Translations under genes and position numbers: made by a program
Shown: positions 44,471-53,655 of the stretch, in pieces
Layout of the letters: every line of letters starts with the position of its first letter
How positions within the stretch are numbered: the first letter of the stretch is position 1
The notes under the pieces: generated by a model
Database searches by the model: none
What the model was told of the DNA's origin: nothing
What the model saw: only the letters and a program-made list of their open reading frames with translations
Origin: Oscillospiraceae bacterium
Lineage (GTDB): Bacteria > Bacillota > Clostridia > Saccharofermentanales > Fastidiosipilaceae
NCBI GenBank assembly: GCA_028704415.1
Contig: JAQWFM010000005.1
Location: 1-59,849 of the forward strand
Reading direction: 5' to 3'
DNA: 59,849 nucleotides

Positions 44471-47167
44471 ATGGCGCTTCATCAAACCGATTCCCAATCG
44501 TTACTGGAGCAGCTTGCTACTATACCGCTTGATAAAAAACACGGTAGGCTAAAAATTTACTTCGGTTACGCAGCTGGAGTCGGCAAGACCTGTGCCATGT
44601 TGCGCGACGCCCGCGAAGTGAAAAAAGATGGCGTCGATGTGGTTGCCGGTTATATTGAACCTCATGGCCGGCCGGAAACGGCCGCCCTGCTGGAAGGCCT
44701 GGAGTCTCTGCCCCCTTTGGATATCCCGTCTCAAACTATCCGCCTAAAAGAGTTTGACCTGGACGAGGCCCTCCGGAGAAAACCGGACCTTATGCTGGTG
44801 GATGAGTTGGCTCATTCAAATGCCGAAGGTTGCCGCCATAAAAAAAGATATCAGGACGTTGAAGAACTGTTGCGTGCTGGAATTGATGTCTATACCACCG
44901 TCAATGTGCAGCATATCGAGAGCTTAAATGATGTGGTGGCGGCCATCACAGGCGTTACTGTGCGTGAACGCATTCCCGATAGCGCATTTGACAGCGCCGC
45001 CCAAATTGAAGTGGTTGATATTGAACCGGAAGAACTGCTGGAACGCCTGAACAAAGGGAAAATTTATCAGGCTGAACAAGCGCAGAGGGTGCTTTCCGAT
45101 CCCTATATCAAAGAAAAGCTGATTGCCTTACGCGAAATTGCCTTGCGGCGAACCGCTGATCAGGTCAACCGGATTGCAACGCAGAGCTGTAAACCGGCTA
45201 AGAACCATACCTATTTCAATGAGCACATACTGGTATGCCTGTCTTCTGCTCCCTCCAACGCCAAAGTCATTCGAACCGCCGCAAGAATGGCCGATGCTTT
45301 TCACGGTGCCTTCACCGCTCTCTTTGTGGAGACCGCCGAAACCACGGAACTGAAACATAAGAACCTGACAAGACTTCGGGAAAATTTGCGGCTGGCAGAA
45401 CAACTTGGTGCCCAGATTGCCACGGTCTATGGAAAGGACATTCCCGGACAAATTGCCGAATACGCTAAAGTCAGCAAAGTTTCGAAACTGGTCATAGGCC
45501 GTTCCCATCACTCCAGGCGTTGGCTTACCAAACTTAACTTTGCAGACAAATTGTCTGCGCTTGCGCCCAATATAGATATTTATATCATCCCGGACACCCA
45601 GCCTTCTTTTCATTTGGGGCTACCCGGATACACAAGGCCCGCAAAGTTTTCGCTGACCGATTCCCTGAAAACCATAGCGATTTTAGCTGGCTGTACCTTG
45701 GTTGGACTTTGGTTTGATTCGCTTGGTTTCAGCGAAGCCAACATCATAACCGTTTATATTTTAGGTGTACTGATCAATTCAATCATTACCAAAGGGCAGT
45801 TATACAGTGTCATATCATCTGTTGTGAGCGTGCTGGTATTTGATTTTGTCTTTACCGAGCCGTATTTTTCGTTACGATCACTGGGTACGGGTTATCCGAT
45901 TACCTTTCTGATTATGCTGGTGTCAGCTATCATTACCAGCACGCTGACCAAGCGGGTGAAAGAACAAGCGCGGCAGGCGGCACAACAAGCCTACCGTACA
46001 GAAGTTCTTTTGGAAACCAGCCGCAAATTACAGCGGGCAAAGGATCAGACGGCCATCCTGAGCGAAACCGCGCAGCAAATGGTCAAACTGCTGGACCAAA
46101 CGGTCGTTTTTTACGCCGCGCAGCAGAATACCGTGTCTGAACCGCTGGTCTTCCTGAAAGAAGGTTCACAGGCTACCCCCATGGCCTATACCGGAACGGA
46201 TGAGCGGGCGGTAGCTGAATGGGTATATAAAAACAACAAGCGGGCCGGTGCTACAACTAACACGCTTTCTGCCGCAAAATGCCTCTACCTTGCGGTAAGG
46301 GGCAAAAATCAAGTGTTTGCTGTGGCGGGAATTGCTATGGATCAGGCCACTCCGTTAGGCGCATTTGAAAAGAATCTGATGATTGCTATGCTGGGAGAGT
46401 GTGCGCTGGCCCTGGAAAAGGAATGGCTGCACGAAACCCAAAAAGAGACTTCGCTGCAGATGCAGCAGGAACAACTGCGCGCCAATCTCCTTCGCGCTAT
46501 TTCTCATGATTTGCGCACACCCCTCACCAGCATTTCTGGCAATGCGGGCATCCTAAGAAGCAATGCCCATATCTTAAGCGACGAGCAAAAACAGGGACTC
46601 TATACGGATATTTATGATGACGCTATGTGGCTGATAAATCTGGTAGAAAACCTGCTAGCTATCACCCGGATTGATAACGGGACTCTGAATTTAAACATGC
46701 AGCCAGAGTTGCTGGAGGAGGTCATTGGGGAAGCCTTGAATCATATCAACCAAAAAAGCGTGGAACATATAATTGAAACGAGTTTCGAGGACGAGTTTTT
46801 AATGGCGGAAATGGATTCACGACTTATCGTTCAGGTCATGATCAACATAGTTAACAACGCGATCCAATATACTCAGCCAGGTTCGCTTATTGTGATTTCA
46901 GCCAGGAAGGATGGGAAATACGCCCGGGTTGAAATAGCGGATAATGGCTCCGGCATAGCTGAGGAGGCAAAGGCAAAGGTCTTTGATATGTTCTTTACAA
47001 CAGAAACCATCAGCACAGACAGCCGCCGCGGTCTCGGCTTGGGCTTAACTTTGTGCAAAGCGATTATTGCTGCGCACGGAGGCAGCATATATGTTAAAAA
47101 CAATACACCGCAAGGTACGGTGTTCGGGTTTACCTTGCAGGCTGAGGAGGTGAATATTCATGAATAA
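44471..47167 (+). CDS. kdpD: KdpD-type sensor histidine kinase
   Basis: 898 residues, the full KdpD length. Order: N-terminal KdpD domain with FGYAAGVGKTCAMLRDA (Walker-A-like) and MLVDELAHSNAEG; a Usp-like domain (residues ~245-370); four close membrane helices (DUF4118, ~400-500); GAF; HisKA with LLRAISHDLRTPLTSISGNA (phospho-His); HATPase with VNNAIQYTQPGS and GLGLGLTLCKAIIAAHGG. It senses low K+ or osmotic state (and in some Gram-positives cyclic di-AMP through the Usp domain) and phosphorylates KdpE. It overlaps kdpE by 8 bases. No kdpFABC pump is adjacent. Confidence 0.95.
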   Translation: MALHQTDSQSLLEQLATIPLDKKHGRLKIYFGYAAGVGKTCAMLRDAREVKKDGVDVVAGYIEPHGRPETAALLEGLESLPPLDIPSQTIRLKEFDLDEALRRKPDLMLVDELAHSNAEGCRHKKRYQDVEELLRAGIDVYTTVNVQHIESLNDVVAAITGVTVRERIPDSAFDSAAQIEVVDIEPEELLERLNKGKIYQAEQAQRVLSDPYIKEKLIALREIALRRTADQVNRIATQSCKPAKNHTYFNEHILVCLSSAPSNAKVIRTAARMADAFHGAFTALFVETAETTELKHKNLTRLRENLRLAEQLGAQIATVYGKDIPGQIAEYAKVSKVSKLVIGRSHHSRRWLTKLNFADKLSALAPNIDIYIIPDTQPSFHLGLPGYTRPAKFSLTDSLKTIAILAGCTLVGLWFDSLGFSEANIITVYILGVLINSIITKGQLYSVISSVVSVLVFDFVFTEPYFSLRSLGTGYPITFLIMLVSAIITSTLTKRVKEQARQAAQQAYRTEVLLETSRKLQRAKDQTAILSETAQQMVKLLDQTVVFYAAQQNTVSEPLVFLKEGSQATPMAYTGTDERAVAEWVYKNNKRAGATTNTLSAAKCLYLAVRGKNQVFAVAGIAMDQATPLGAFEKNLMIAMLGECALALEKEWLHETQKETSLQMQQEQLRANLLRAISHDLRTPLTSISGNAGILRSNAHILSDEQKQGLYTDIYDDAMWLINLVENLLAITRIDNGTLNLNMQPELLEEVIGEALNHINQKSVEHIIETSFEDEFLMAEMDSRLIVQVMINIVNNAIQYTQPGSLIVISARKDGKYARVEIADNGSGIAEEAKAKVFDMFFTTETISTDSRRGLGLGLTLCKAIIAAHGGSIYVKNNTPQGTVFGFTLQAEEVNIHE

Positions 47168-47882
47168 ACCTTTGCTCCTGGTGGTGGAAGACGATATAGC
47201 CGTGCAGAAGCTGATCACGACCACTTTAGCGACACAAGGGTATCAGTATCATGTGGCCAGAACAGGCGAGGGTTCCATTTTTGAGGCGGTTTCAAAGCAG
47301 CCGGATATCATGATCCTGGATTTAGGGCTTCCCGATATGGATGGTGTAGAGGTTATTAAGAAAGTCCGCGCATGGTCTAATCTGCCGATCATTGTTGTGA
47401 GCGCGCGCAGTGAAGACCGAGATAAAATCGATGCACTAGATGCCGGGGCGGATGATTATCTTACCAAACCATTCAGCGTAGATGAACTACTGGCCCGCCT
47501 CCGGGTTAGCCTGCGTAGAGTCAGATATGACCGTGAAAAACTGCAAAAGGATGCGGCTGTCTTCACTAACGGAAGCTTAAAAATTGATTATGCTGCGGGC
47601 TGCGCGTGGCTGGACAGTGAAGAAGTGCACTTGACGCCGATAGAATATAAACTCCTGTGCCTGCTGGCCAAAAATGTCGGTAAAGTCCTGACCCACAATT
47701 ATATCCTCCATGAGATTTGGGGGAGCTACGCCAACGATATTTCTGCGCTCCGCGTTTTTATGGCGACTCTGCGCAAAAAAATTGAGCAAGGGGCAGCACC
47801 ATCCAAATACATTCAGACTCATATTGGTGTGGGATATCGGATGCTCCGGGTCGGTGACGATGAAAAATCGACTTCGGACTAG
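47160..47882 (+). CDS. kdpE: KdpE-type response regulator
   Basis: 240 residues. Receiver domain with LVVEDDIAVQKLI (acid pocket), phospho-acceptor Asp in DIMILDLGLPDMDG, and switch Lys in DDYLTKPF. The OmpR-type winged helix ends with LRVFMATLRKKIEQG and HIGVGYRML. A GAGGAGG site lies within the end of kdpD. It would activate transport genes; the nearest downstream unit is a P-type ATPase with two TrkA proteins, starting 390 bases away. Confidence 0.95.
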   Translation: MNKPLLLVVEDDIAVQKLITTTLATQGYQYHVARTGEGSIFEAVSKQPDIMILDLGLPDMDGVEVIKKVRAWSNLPIIVVSARSEDRDKIDALDAGADDYLTKPFSVDELLARLRVSLRRVRYDREKLQKDAAVFTNGSLKIDYAAGCAWLDSEEVHLTPIEYKLLCLLAKNVGKVLTHNYILHEIWGSYANDISALRVFMATLRKKIEQGAAPSKYIQTHIGVGYRMLRVGDDEKSTSD

Positions 47883-47910
47883 CTTAGGTTAGATCCTGCC
47901 TGTGTCTGGA

Positions 47911-47943
47911 GGGTGGCGGTTTTGAATAAACCGCCACCCTTTT
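47911..47943 (+). terminator. terminator of the kdpDE operon
   Basis: A perfect 12-base stem GGGTGGCGGTTT (47911-47922) with AAACCGCCACCC (47928-47939), then TTTT. Confidence 0.9.
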
Positions 47944-47982
47944 ACATCTGGTGACTGCCTCAACGGGCTTGGTTTTTGCTTC

Positions 47983-48012
47983 CTCCATGTTGTGACAACA
48001 TGGAGCTTTTTT
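47983..48012 (+). terminator. second perfect terminator-like hairpin before the cation ATPase
   Basis: CTCCATGTTG (47983-47992) pairs with CAACATGGAG (47996-48005) across TGA, followed by CTTTTTT. It is only ~40 bases after the kdpE terminator, so it is either a back-up stop or an attenuator in a leader transcript of the ATPase. Confidence 0.75.
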
Positions 48013-48274
48013 ATGCTGTCGTCACCGCACCACCCGCTTTTTTAGTTAAAAGCGGTCATCTTAACGCGCACTTTATGCGGCCCCTGAAACCCTAATCCAA
48101 TGCTAATGCCAGAAGCGATACTGTAAACAACGTTACCTCAGACGCTGTACGGCCCACTTAAACGTTGACCTGCAGGTCGCAGAAGGACCTGCGGTTACCT
48201 GTAAAGCGGTAGCAACAGGTCAGCGTGTTGGGTTAACCGAAACAGACTGGAAAGCGAGTGAATCAATCACAGTG
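48013..48274 (+). other. 262-base leader of the ATPase gene with possible RNA structure
   Basis: Contains a 12-base palindrome GACCTGCAGGTC (near 48169), CGCAG-AAGGAC-CTGCG, and ACCTGT paired with ACAGGT around a 12-base loop (near 48197-48220), suggesting folded RNA. The frame of the ATPase is open back to about 48107 but has no good start there. No known riboswitch consensus (M-box, cyclic di-AMP) was recognised. Confidence 0.35.
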
Positions 48275-51118
48275 ATGAATAGTAAAAAGACGCAGCCGCT
48301 GCAGATTAGCAAGTTGAAAACGATCCACAAGTTATCGCCGGACGATGTATATGAGGCGCTAAACACTGAAAGAAGCGGCTTGGCCGATGAAGAGGCCGCT
48401 TGCCGGCTGGAGCAATACGGAAAGAATGTCCTGCAGAAAAAAAAGGGGACACCCCTGCTGCTTAAGTTCCTTTCTAACTTTACGCACCTGATGGCCATCC
48501 TTTTATGGGTCGCAGGTATTGTCGCCCTGATAGCGAAGCTGCCGGAACTTGCTATAGCCATTTGGATGGTGATTATCATCAACGGTGTATTCAGTTTCTG
48601 GCAGGAGTTCCGTGCCGGAAAAGCGACCGAGGCATTAAAGAAGATGCTGCCCGTAAATGTGCGTGTTCTGCGGGGCGGACAGGAGCAGCAGCTTCTGGCT
48701 GAAGATCTGGTGCCCGGCGATATCATTCTTCTTGCCGAGGGAGACAAGATTTCGGCCGACGCCCGTTTAATTGCTGATAACGATCTCAGGGTAAATCAAT
48801 CCACGCTGACCGGCGAGTCACATCCGGTGCACAAAAGCGGTGACAGCGTACTTCGGGATGATCTGACCCGTGTCGAGCAGCCCAATATGGTATTTGCAGG
48901 AACAACTGTGGCCGCCGGAACCGGGAAAGCCATTGTCTGTGCGACGGGCATGTCAACCGAGTTTGGCAAGATTGCCAACCTGACCCAGAGCCTGAAAGAA
49001 GAAAGCAGCCCTTTGCAAAAGGAAATGGGGAAACTGACGAAAAGAGTTTCCGAAATTGCAGTCGGTATCGGCATCGCGATTTTCTTCCTGGCCGTTCTTT
49101 TGGCGGATACCGCTCCGGTCGCCGCCTTCATCTTTGCCCTGGGCATGATTGTTGCCTTTATCCCTGAAGGCCTTTTACCTACGGTTACGCTGTCTCTTGC
49201 TATGGGCGTACAACGTATGGCAAAACGCAACGCGCTTATTAAGCGCCTTTCTGCCGTAGAAACGTTGGGCTGCACAACGGTGATCTGTACGGATAAAACC
49301 GGAACCTTAACTCAGAACGAAATGACCGTCAGCAATTTGTGGATGAACGGTGTCCATATGGAGGTTTCCGGCGTAGGGTATGACGCTGCAGACGGCAGTA
49401 TTTGCTTGGCGGGAAAGCAGATACCACCAAATAAGCCGGATTTATCCGAGCTTCTCACCGCTGCCAGCTTATGCTGCAATGCGCGCCTGCTTCCCCCTGA
49501 GGGGGATACCGCTCGCTTTACGGTTCTTGGGGACCCTACAGAAGCTGCGTTGCTGGTCCTCGCGCAAAAATATGGCCTTGACCTGGAGGCACTACGGTCT
49601 GATTATCCCCGCCTGCGGGAGCTCCCTTTTGATTCCGGCCGCAAGCGCATGAGTACCATCTATCCGGGCCAGGGCAAAACGCGTATGGCCTTTGTCAAAG
49701 GTGCCCCTAAAGAGATTCTGGACTTATGTACCCAGCAGAAACAAAATGGCGCCCTCGCTCCAATGCGTGAGCAGGATCGTGCGGCTATTATGGCCGTCAA
49801 TGACGATTATGCCAGAAACGGACTTCGGGTTCTGGCTATTGCCAGCAGAAATATTACCCCCGGCGCTGATGTTCCGTCCAGCCTGGGCGCTTATACCCCT
49901 GACCTGGTTGAAAAGGATCTGACCTTTTTGGGCCTGATTGCCATGGTTGATCCTCCCAGACCCGAGGTGGCGGAAGCCGTTAAGAAGTGCCACCATGCGG
50001 GTATCCGGATTATCATGATCACCGGTGACTATGGCTTAACGGCGGAGAGCATTGCACGTCGTATCGGTATTGTAAAAGGTGATCATCCCCGTATTATTAC
50101 GGGGCTAGAGCTTGAAAAAATGGGCGCCGGTGAATTAAAGGCAGCCTTGGCCGATGAAGTGATCTTTGCCCGTGTCGCGCCGGAACAAAAGCTTCAGGTC
50201 GTCAATGCCCTCCAGGAAATGAAGCATATTGTTGCGGTTACCGGCGACGGCGTCAACGATTCACCTGCCTTGAAAAAAGCAGACATCGGCGTAGCCATGG
50301 GTATTTCGGGGACAGACGTTGCCAAAGAAGCCGCTGACATGATCTTAACCGATGATAACTTTGCTTCTATCGTTAATGCCATTGAAGAGGGGCGTGCTGT
50401 CTACAACAATATCCGTAAGTTTGTGCTTTATATCTTCAACAGTAATATGGCCGAGGCTGTACCGATGGTGCTATACCTCTTTTCCGGAGGAGTGATTCCA
50501 CTGCCGCTTACCATTATGCAGGTGCTGGCCATTGATTTAGGCACGGATATGGTTCCTGCCATGGGTTTAGGCGTAGAAAAACCCGAAGCCGGTATTATGA
50601 ATGTTCCCCCGCGCTCCCAAAAAGAATCACTGCTTAGCCGTCCGCTTATTCTAAAAGCGTTCTGCTGGTATGGCCTACTGGAGGCCGCATTTGGAACCGC
50701 GGCTTACTTCTTCCTGAACAATCTGCACGGATGGCCGGAAAAACCGCTTGCAGCCTCGGGAATGGTCTATCAGATGGCGACCGCAATGACCTTTGCGGCC
50801 ATTGTCATGGCACAGGTGGGAGCCGTATTCGGCTGCCGGACAGAACGCCTTTCGGTTTTCAAGGCCGGATTGCTCAGTAATAGGCTGATTCTAATTGGCA
50901 TTGCCGTTGAATTTACCTTGCTGGGATTACTTGTCTATCTTCCTATCCCATATTTGCACAATCTGTTCAATACCGCTCCTTTAGGCTGGCGGGAATGGGC
51001 ATTCCTGATTGGAATTCCTCCGGTCATGCTGCTTCTCGATGAATTACGGAAAGGGATACTCCGAAGATGGGATCAGGTACAAGCGCATCATATGACGACT
51101 GAAAGGACGGTACGGTAA
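48275..51118 (+). CDS. type II P-type cation-transporting ATPase (Na+/K+/Ca2+-ATPase-like)
   Basis: 947 residues from ATG 48275 (a GTG directly precedes it; the ribosome site is poor). N-terminal cation-ATPase domain (KLSPDDVYEALNTERSGL), TGES loop in QSTLTGESHPVHK, helix-4 motif FIPEGLLPTVTLSLAMG, phosphorylation site ICTDKTGTLTQNEM, hinge VTGDGVNDSPALKKADIG, and the C-terminal six-helix domain. FIPEGLLPT is closer to Na+/K+-ATPase-like pumps than to the PEGLP of SERCA or PMCA. It uses ATP to move a cation across the membrane; which ion is not certain. The two TrkA genes follow at once. Confidence 0.92.
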   Translation: MNSKKTQPLQISKLKTIHKLSPDDVYEALNTERSGLADEEAACRLEQYGKNVLQKKKGTPLLLKFLSNFTHLMAILLWVAGIVALIAKLPELAIAIWMVIIINGVFSFWQEFRAGKATEALKKMLPVNVRVLRGGQEQQLLAEDLVPGDIILLAEGDKISADARLIADNDLRVNQSTLTGESHPVHKSGDSVLRDDLTRVEQPNMVFAGTTVAAGTGKAIVCATGMSTEFGKIANLTQSLKEESSPLQKEMGKLTKRVSEIAVGIGIAIFFLAVLLADTAPVAAFIFALGMIVAFIPEGLLPTVTLSLAMGVQRMAKRNALIKRLSAVETLGCTTVICTDKTGTLTQNEMTVSNLWMNGVHMEVSGVGYDAADGSICLAGKQIPPNKPDLSELLTAASLCCNARLLPPEGDTARFTVLGDPTEAALLVLAQKYGLDLEALRSDYPRLRELPFDSGRKRMSTIYPGQGKTRMAFVKGAPKEILDLCTQQKQNGALAPMREQDRAAIMAVNDDYARNGLRVLAIASRNITPGADVPSSLGAYTPDLVEKDLTFLGLIAMVDPPRPEVAEAVKKCHHAGIRIIMITGDYGLTAESIARRIGIVKGDHPRIITGLELEKMGAGELKAALADEVIFARVAPEQKLQVVNALQEMKHIVAVTGDGVNDSPALKKADIGVAMGISGTDVAKEAADMILTDDNFASIVNAIEEGRAVYNNIRKFVLYIFNSNMAEAVPMVLYLFSGGVIPLPLTIMQVLAIDLGTDMVPAMGLGVEKPEAGIMNVPPRSQKESLLSRPLILKAFCWYGLLEAAFGTAAYFFLNNLHGWPEKPLAASGMVYQMATAMTFAAIVMAQVGAVFGCRTERLSVFKAGLLSNRLILIGIAVEFTLLGLLVYLPIPYLHNLFNTAPLGWREWAFLIGIPPVMLLLDELRKGILRRWDQVQAHHMTTERTVR

Positions 51119-51119
51119 C

Positions 51120-51785
51120 ATGAACATGATTATTGTAGGCTGCGGGCGCGTTGGTGCCGGGCTTGCGCTGGCCCTTAGCAAAGCCGGCCATAGCATTACG
51201 GTTATTGACTCAGATAAAACGGCTTTTGCCCAATTGGGCAAAAACTTTAGCGGCAAGACCATAGAAGGTATCGGTTTCGACCGGGACATCCTGACACTGG
51301 CCAGAATTGAACAAAGTGACGCTTTGGCGGCGTTTACGACAAGCGATGAATCCAACGCGGTTATTGCGCGAATTGCCCGGGAGATCTGCCATGTGCCCAA
51401 AGTCGTAGCCCGTCTGTATGACCCAGACAAAGCGGAGATTTATAAGCAACTGGGCATCCAGACCCTTTCGACCACAACCTGGGGGATCAAGCGTGCCGCT
51501 GACCTGCTGACCTACACACCCCTGGATGCGGTATACAGTTTTGGAAATGGAGATATGGAACTGGTAAAGATAGAAGTGCCGTCTCTGGTTGCTGGTCGCC
51601 AGGTCAATGACCTGACCGTATCAGGAGATATTCACGTAGTGGCCATTGAACGCGGCAATAAAACCATCTTACCAACAAGCGGGACGGTTTTTCAGCGGCG
51701 GGATATTCTATATATCGCTGTGGCGATCTCCTCCGGAGATCAACTTATGAAACTGCTCGGGTTGAGCGATGGAAAGGGGCTGTGA
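51120..51785 (+). CDS. TrkA-family NAD-binding K+ transport regulator, first of a pair
   Basis: 221 residues. RCK_N domain with MIIVGCGRVGAGLALALSKA and VIDSDKTAFAQL; RCK_C ending LPTSGTVFQRRDILYIAV. These proteins form the cytoplasmic gating ring of Trk/Ktr K+ channels. It starts 1 base after the ATPase stop, and its stop overlaps the start of the second TrkA, so the three genes are tightly coupled. The TrkH/KtrB membrane partner is not in the window. Confidence 0.9.
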   Translation: MNMIIVGCGRVGAGLALALSKAGHSITVIDSDKTAFAQLGKNFSGKTIEGIGFDRDILTLARIEQSDALAAFTTSDESNAVIARIAREICHVPKVVARLYDPDKAEIYKQLGIQTLSTTTWGIKRAADLLTYTPLDAVYSFGNGDMELVKIEVPSLVAGRQVNDLTVSGDIHVVAIERGNKTILPTSGTVFQRRDILYIAVAISSGDQLMKLLGLSDGKGL

Positions 51786-51787
51786 AT

Positions 51788-52435
51788 ATGAAAGTCATAA
51801 TTGTTGGTGGCGGTCAAGTGGGCAGTTATCTTGCCTCACTGCTCATCAAGAGCGGTCATGACATTAAAATCATTGAAGCCAAAGCAGCCCGAATTGACGT
51901 ACTGCGAAAAAGCTTGCCTGCAAATGTGATTATACAAGGGAGCGGTACTGATCCCAATCTCCTTGAAAGTGTTGATATTCAGCATACTGACGTACTTGCT
52001 GCCGTGACCGGCTCTGATGAGACCAATCTGGTCATCGCAACTCTGGGGCGGCTGGAGTATGGGGTAAGCCGTGTCGTCGGCCGGGTAAACAACCCCAAAA
52101 ACGCATGGCTGTTTACGCCTGTGATGGGCGTTGACGCAGCCTTGAATCAAGCGGATTTGATGGGGCGGCTTGTAGCGGAAGAAATGTCCATGAGTGACAT
52201 GATGACGCTGCTTAAATTACACGGAGGCAAGTATGCTCTTGTGGAGCGCAAGGTTGATCCGGTGTCTTCCATGGCCGGAAAGGCTTTACGCGATATTAAA
52301 CTCCCCGACGAATGTGTTCTGGTGGCGGTTATACGCAACTCCGATCTCCTCATACCGCGTGGGGATACTGTGCTGCTCACTGAGGATAAGGCTATCGCTA
52401 TTACGCATGGAGGATCAACTGCAAAAACTGGATGA
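51788..52435 (+). CDS. TrkA-family NAD-binding K+ transport regulator, second of a pair
   Basis: 215 residues from ATG 51788, 8 bases after AAGGGG (a GTG six bases upstream is less well placed). RCK_N: MKVIIVGGGQVGSYLASLLI; RCK_C: VERKVDPVSSMAGKALRDIK, ending near LIPRGDTVLLTEDKAIAI. It differs clearly from the first TrkA, suggesting a heteromeric ring or separate targets. It is the last gene of the ATPase-TrkA-TrkA unit and is followed by a terminator. Confidence 0.9.
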   Translation: MKVIIVGGGQVGSYLASLLIKSGHDIKIIEAKAARIDVLRKSLPANVIIQGSGTDPNLLESVDIQHTDVLAAVTGSDETNLVIATLGRLEYGVSRVVGRVNNPKNAWLFTPVMGVDAALNQADLMGRLVAEEMSMSDMMTLLKLHGGKYALVERKVDPVSSMAGKALRDIKLPDECVLVAVIRNSDLLIPRGDTVLLTEDKAIAITHGGSTAKTG

Positions 52436-52517
52436 TATGTTTGCCGGGTCAGCCCCAGAGAAGTGATTCTCTTTATTCCAGTGAGGGGCTTAACCTTTAC
52501 GAGGCCATTTGGCGCAT

Positions 52518-52559
52518 AAAACCGGAGAAAGGATTAAACATCTCTTTCGCCGGTTTTTT
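52518..52559 (+). terminator. terminator after the second trkA
   Basis: A 14-base stem with one mismatch (52518-52531 with 52544-52557), ending in a six-base T run. The remaining gap to 52736 holds nothing supported. Confidence 0.85.
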
Positions 52560-52736
52560 GATAGAGCCAGCCAGGCTTGTGGAAGGTGAATGCCGGCTTA
52601 ACCCGCTGCCTCCCGGGCCAGGTAGCGACGATATGAGGGATTACTGCCCATCCGGCACCTGGCGCTGCCTTAGGTGCCGGACAACCGGCCGCTGCTGGAA
52701 ATGTATGATGTAGTCAAATGAAAAAGGTCACCGGTA

Positions 52737-52786
52737 TTGACAATATTTACAAACAAGCCTTATGCTATGTATAACTATACAGCATA
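52737..52786 (+). promoter_or_regulatory. promoter and PadR operator of the padR operon
   Basis: TTGACA (52737-52742) and TATGCT (52761-52766), spacer 18. Overlapping the -10 and start region is TGTATA-AC-TATACA (52768-52781), a perfect inverted repeat, framed by TATGC and GCATA. A PadR protein made by the first gene of this unit could bind here and repress itself. Confidence 0.65.
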
Positions 52787-52822
52787 ACTATGTACCTTTG
52801 CATAGGAAAAGGAGCCGTGAAT

Positions 52823-53182
52823 ATGGGGGAGAGTAAATATATTCAGCAATTCAAAAAGGGTTCATTTGAAATGATTCTTTTATGTCTGATTGCTAAAAAG
52901 GAAACTTACGGATATGAGCTGATTGCAGAGTTAAATGAAACCGGTGGCAAGATCTTCGGTTATGCTAAAGAAGGGACAATTTATCCAATGTTATACCGGC
53001 TACAAAGCGCAGATTTAGTCCAAGGCCGTATCGCTTCATCAAAAGCAAATGGTGGGCAAAAGAAATATTATTCCCTGACCACTAAAGGTCGGGAAACTCT
53101 GCGTGAGTTGATTACTTTTTGGCGGAGCTATACGGTATCTGTCAATAGCTTTATTGATACAGTAGAAGATTTGGAGGCTTGA
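52823..53182 (+). CDS. PadR-family transcriptional regulator
   Basis: 119 residues from ATG 52823 after AAAGGAG. PadR winged helix: FEMILLCLIAKKETYGYELI, then GKIFGYAKEGTIYPMLYRL, then GQKKYYSLTTKGRETLRELI. C-terminal helix for dimerisation. Members repress small membrane-stress or efflux operons and are often relieved by drugs or phenolic acids. It is followed by a HAAS-domain gene starting 2 bases after its stop, a very common pairing. Operator-like palindrome at its own promoter. Confidence 0.92.
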   Translation: MGESKYIQQFKKGSFEMILLCLIAKKETYGYELIAELNETGGKIFGYAKEGTIYPMLYRLQSADLVQGRIASSKANGGQKKYYSLTTKGRETLRELITFWRSYTVSVNSFIDTVEDLEA

Positions 53183-53184
53183 AC

Positions 53185-53655
53185 ATGAGAGCGGAATATA
53201 TAAAAAAAGTTAAGCAGCAATTAGCCGTTTCTCGTCAGCAAAAGTGTGAGCTTATCCGAGATTTGAACGAAGCTTTTGATTCTGCTAAAGAACATGGGGA
53301 AACTGAAAAACAAGTAATCAACAGATTAGGGTCAGCAAAGGCGTTTGTAAATAGCATACATGAGCAGTTTGGCATTAACGGCATAGCAAGGGAGCAAAGA
53401 AAAAAACGCATGCAAATAGGGATTGCCATTACCATCATGAGTATCTCCTTTGCCCTAGGCATAATCATACGTACAGCCAGCGTTCCCGAAAATGTAATTG
53501 GACAGGCAAATAGCATGACTTCTATACAAATAGAGGGAAGGGCAATTGATCCGTCGCTGCTGTTTATGTCATTTGGCAGTGCGGCACTGGTCATAGCCGT
53601 CGCGCTCAGCATTCGGTATATTCGCGGCAAGCGAAGGAGGAACCATGAAGCATAA
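53185..53655 (+). CDS. HAAS/DUF1700-type membrane protein
   Basis: 156 residues. The first ~70 residues form the HAAS-like helical domain (YIKKVKQQLAVSRQQKCELI then HGETEKQVINRLGSAKAFV). Two membrane helices follow (IGIAITIMSISFALGIIIR and SLLFMSFGSAALVIAVALSI) and a basic tail. HAAS domains are known partners of PadR regulators and probably tether or sense at the membrane. GGAGG precedes ATG 53185, and the stop overlaps the next gene's start by 11 bases. Confidence 0.85.
   Translation: MRAEYIKKVKQQLAVSRQQKCELIRDLNEAFDSAKEHGETEKQVINRLGSAKAFVNSIHEQFGINGIAREQRKKRMQIGIAITIMSISFALGIIIRTASVPENVIGQANSMTSIQIEGRAIDPSLLFMSFGSAALVIAVALSIRYIRGKRRRNHEA

Noticed and set aside
48013..48274. M-box or cyclic di-AMP riboswitch in the ATPase leader
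   Set aside because: Some short similarity (GCCAGAAGCG) but the conserved cores of these riboswitches are absent.
48107..48274. N-terminal extension of the cation ATPase
   Set aside because: The frame is open but offers no convincing start or ribosome site.
52432..52713. Open frame after the second trkA
   Set aside because: It runs through a terminator and has no family features.
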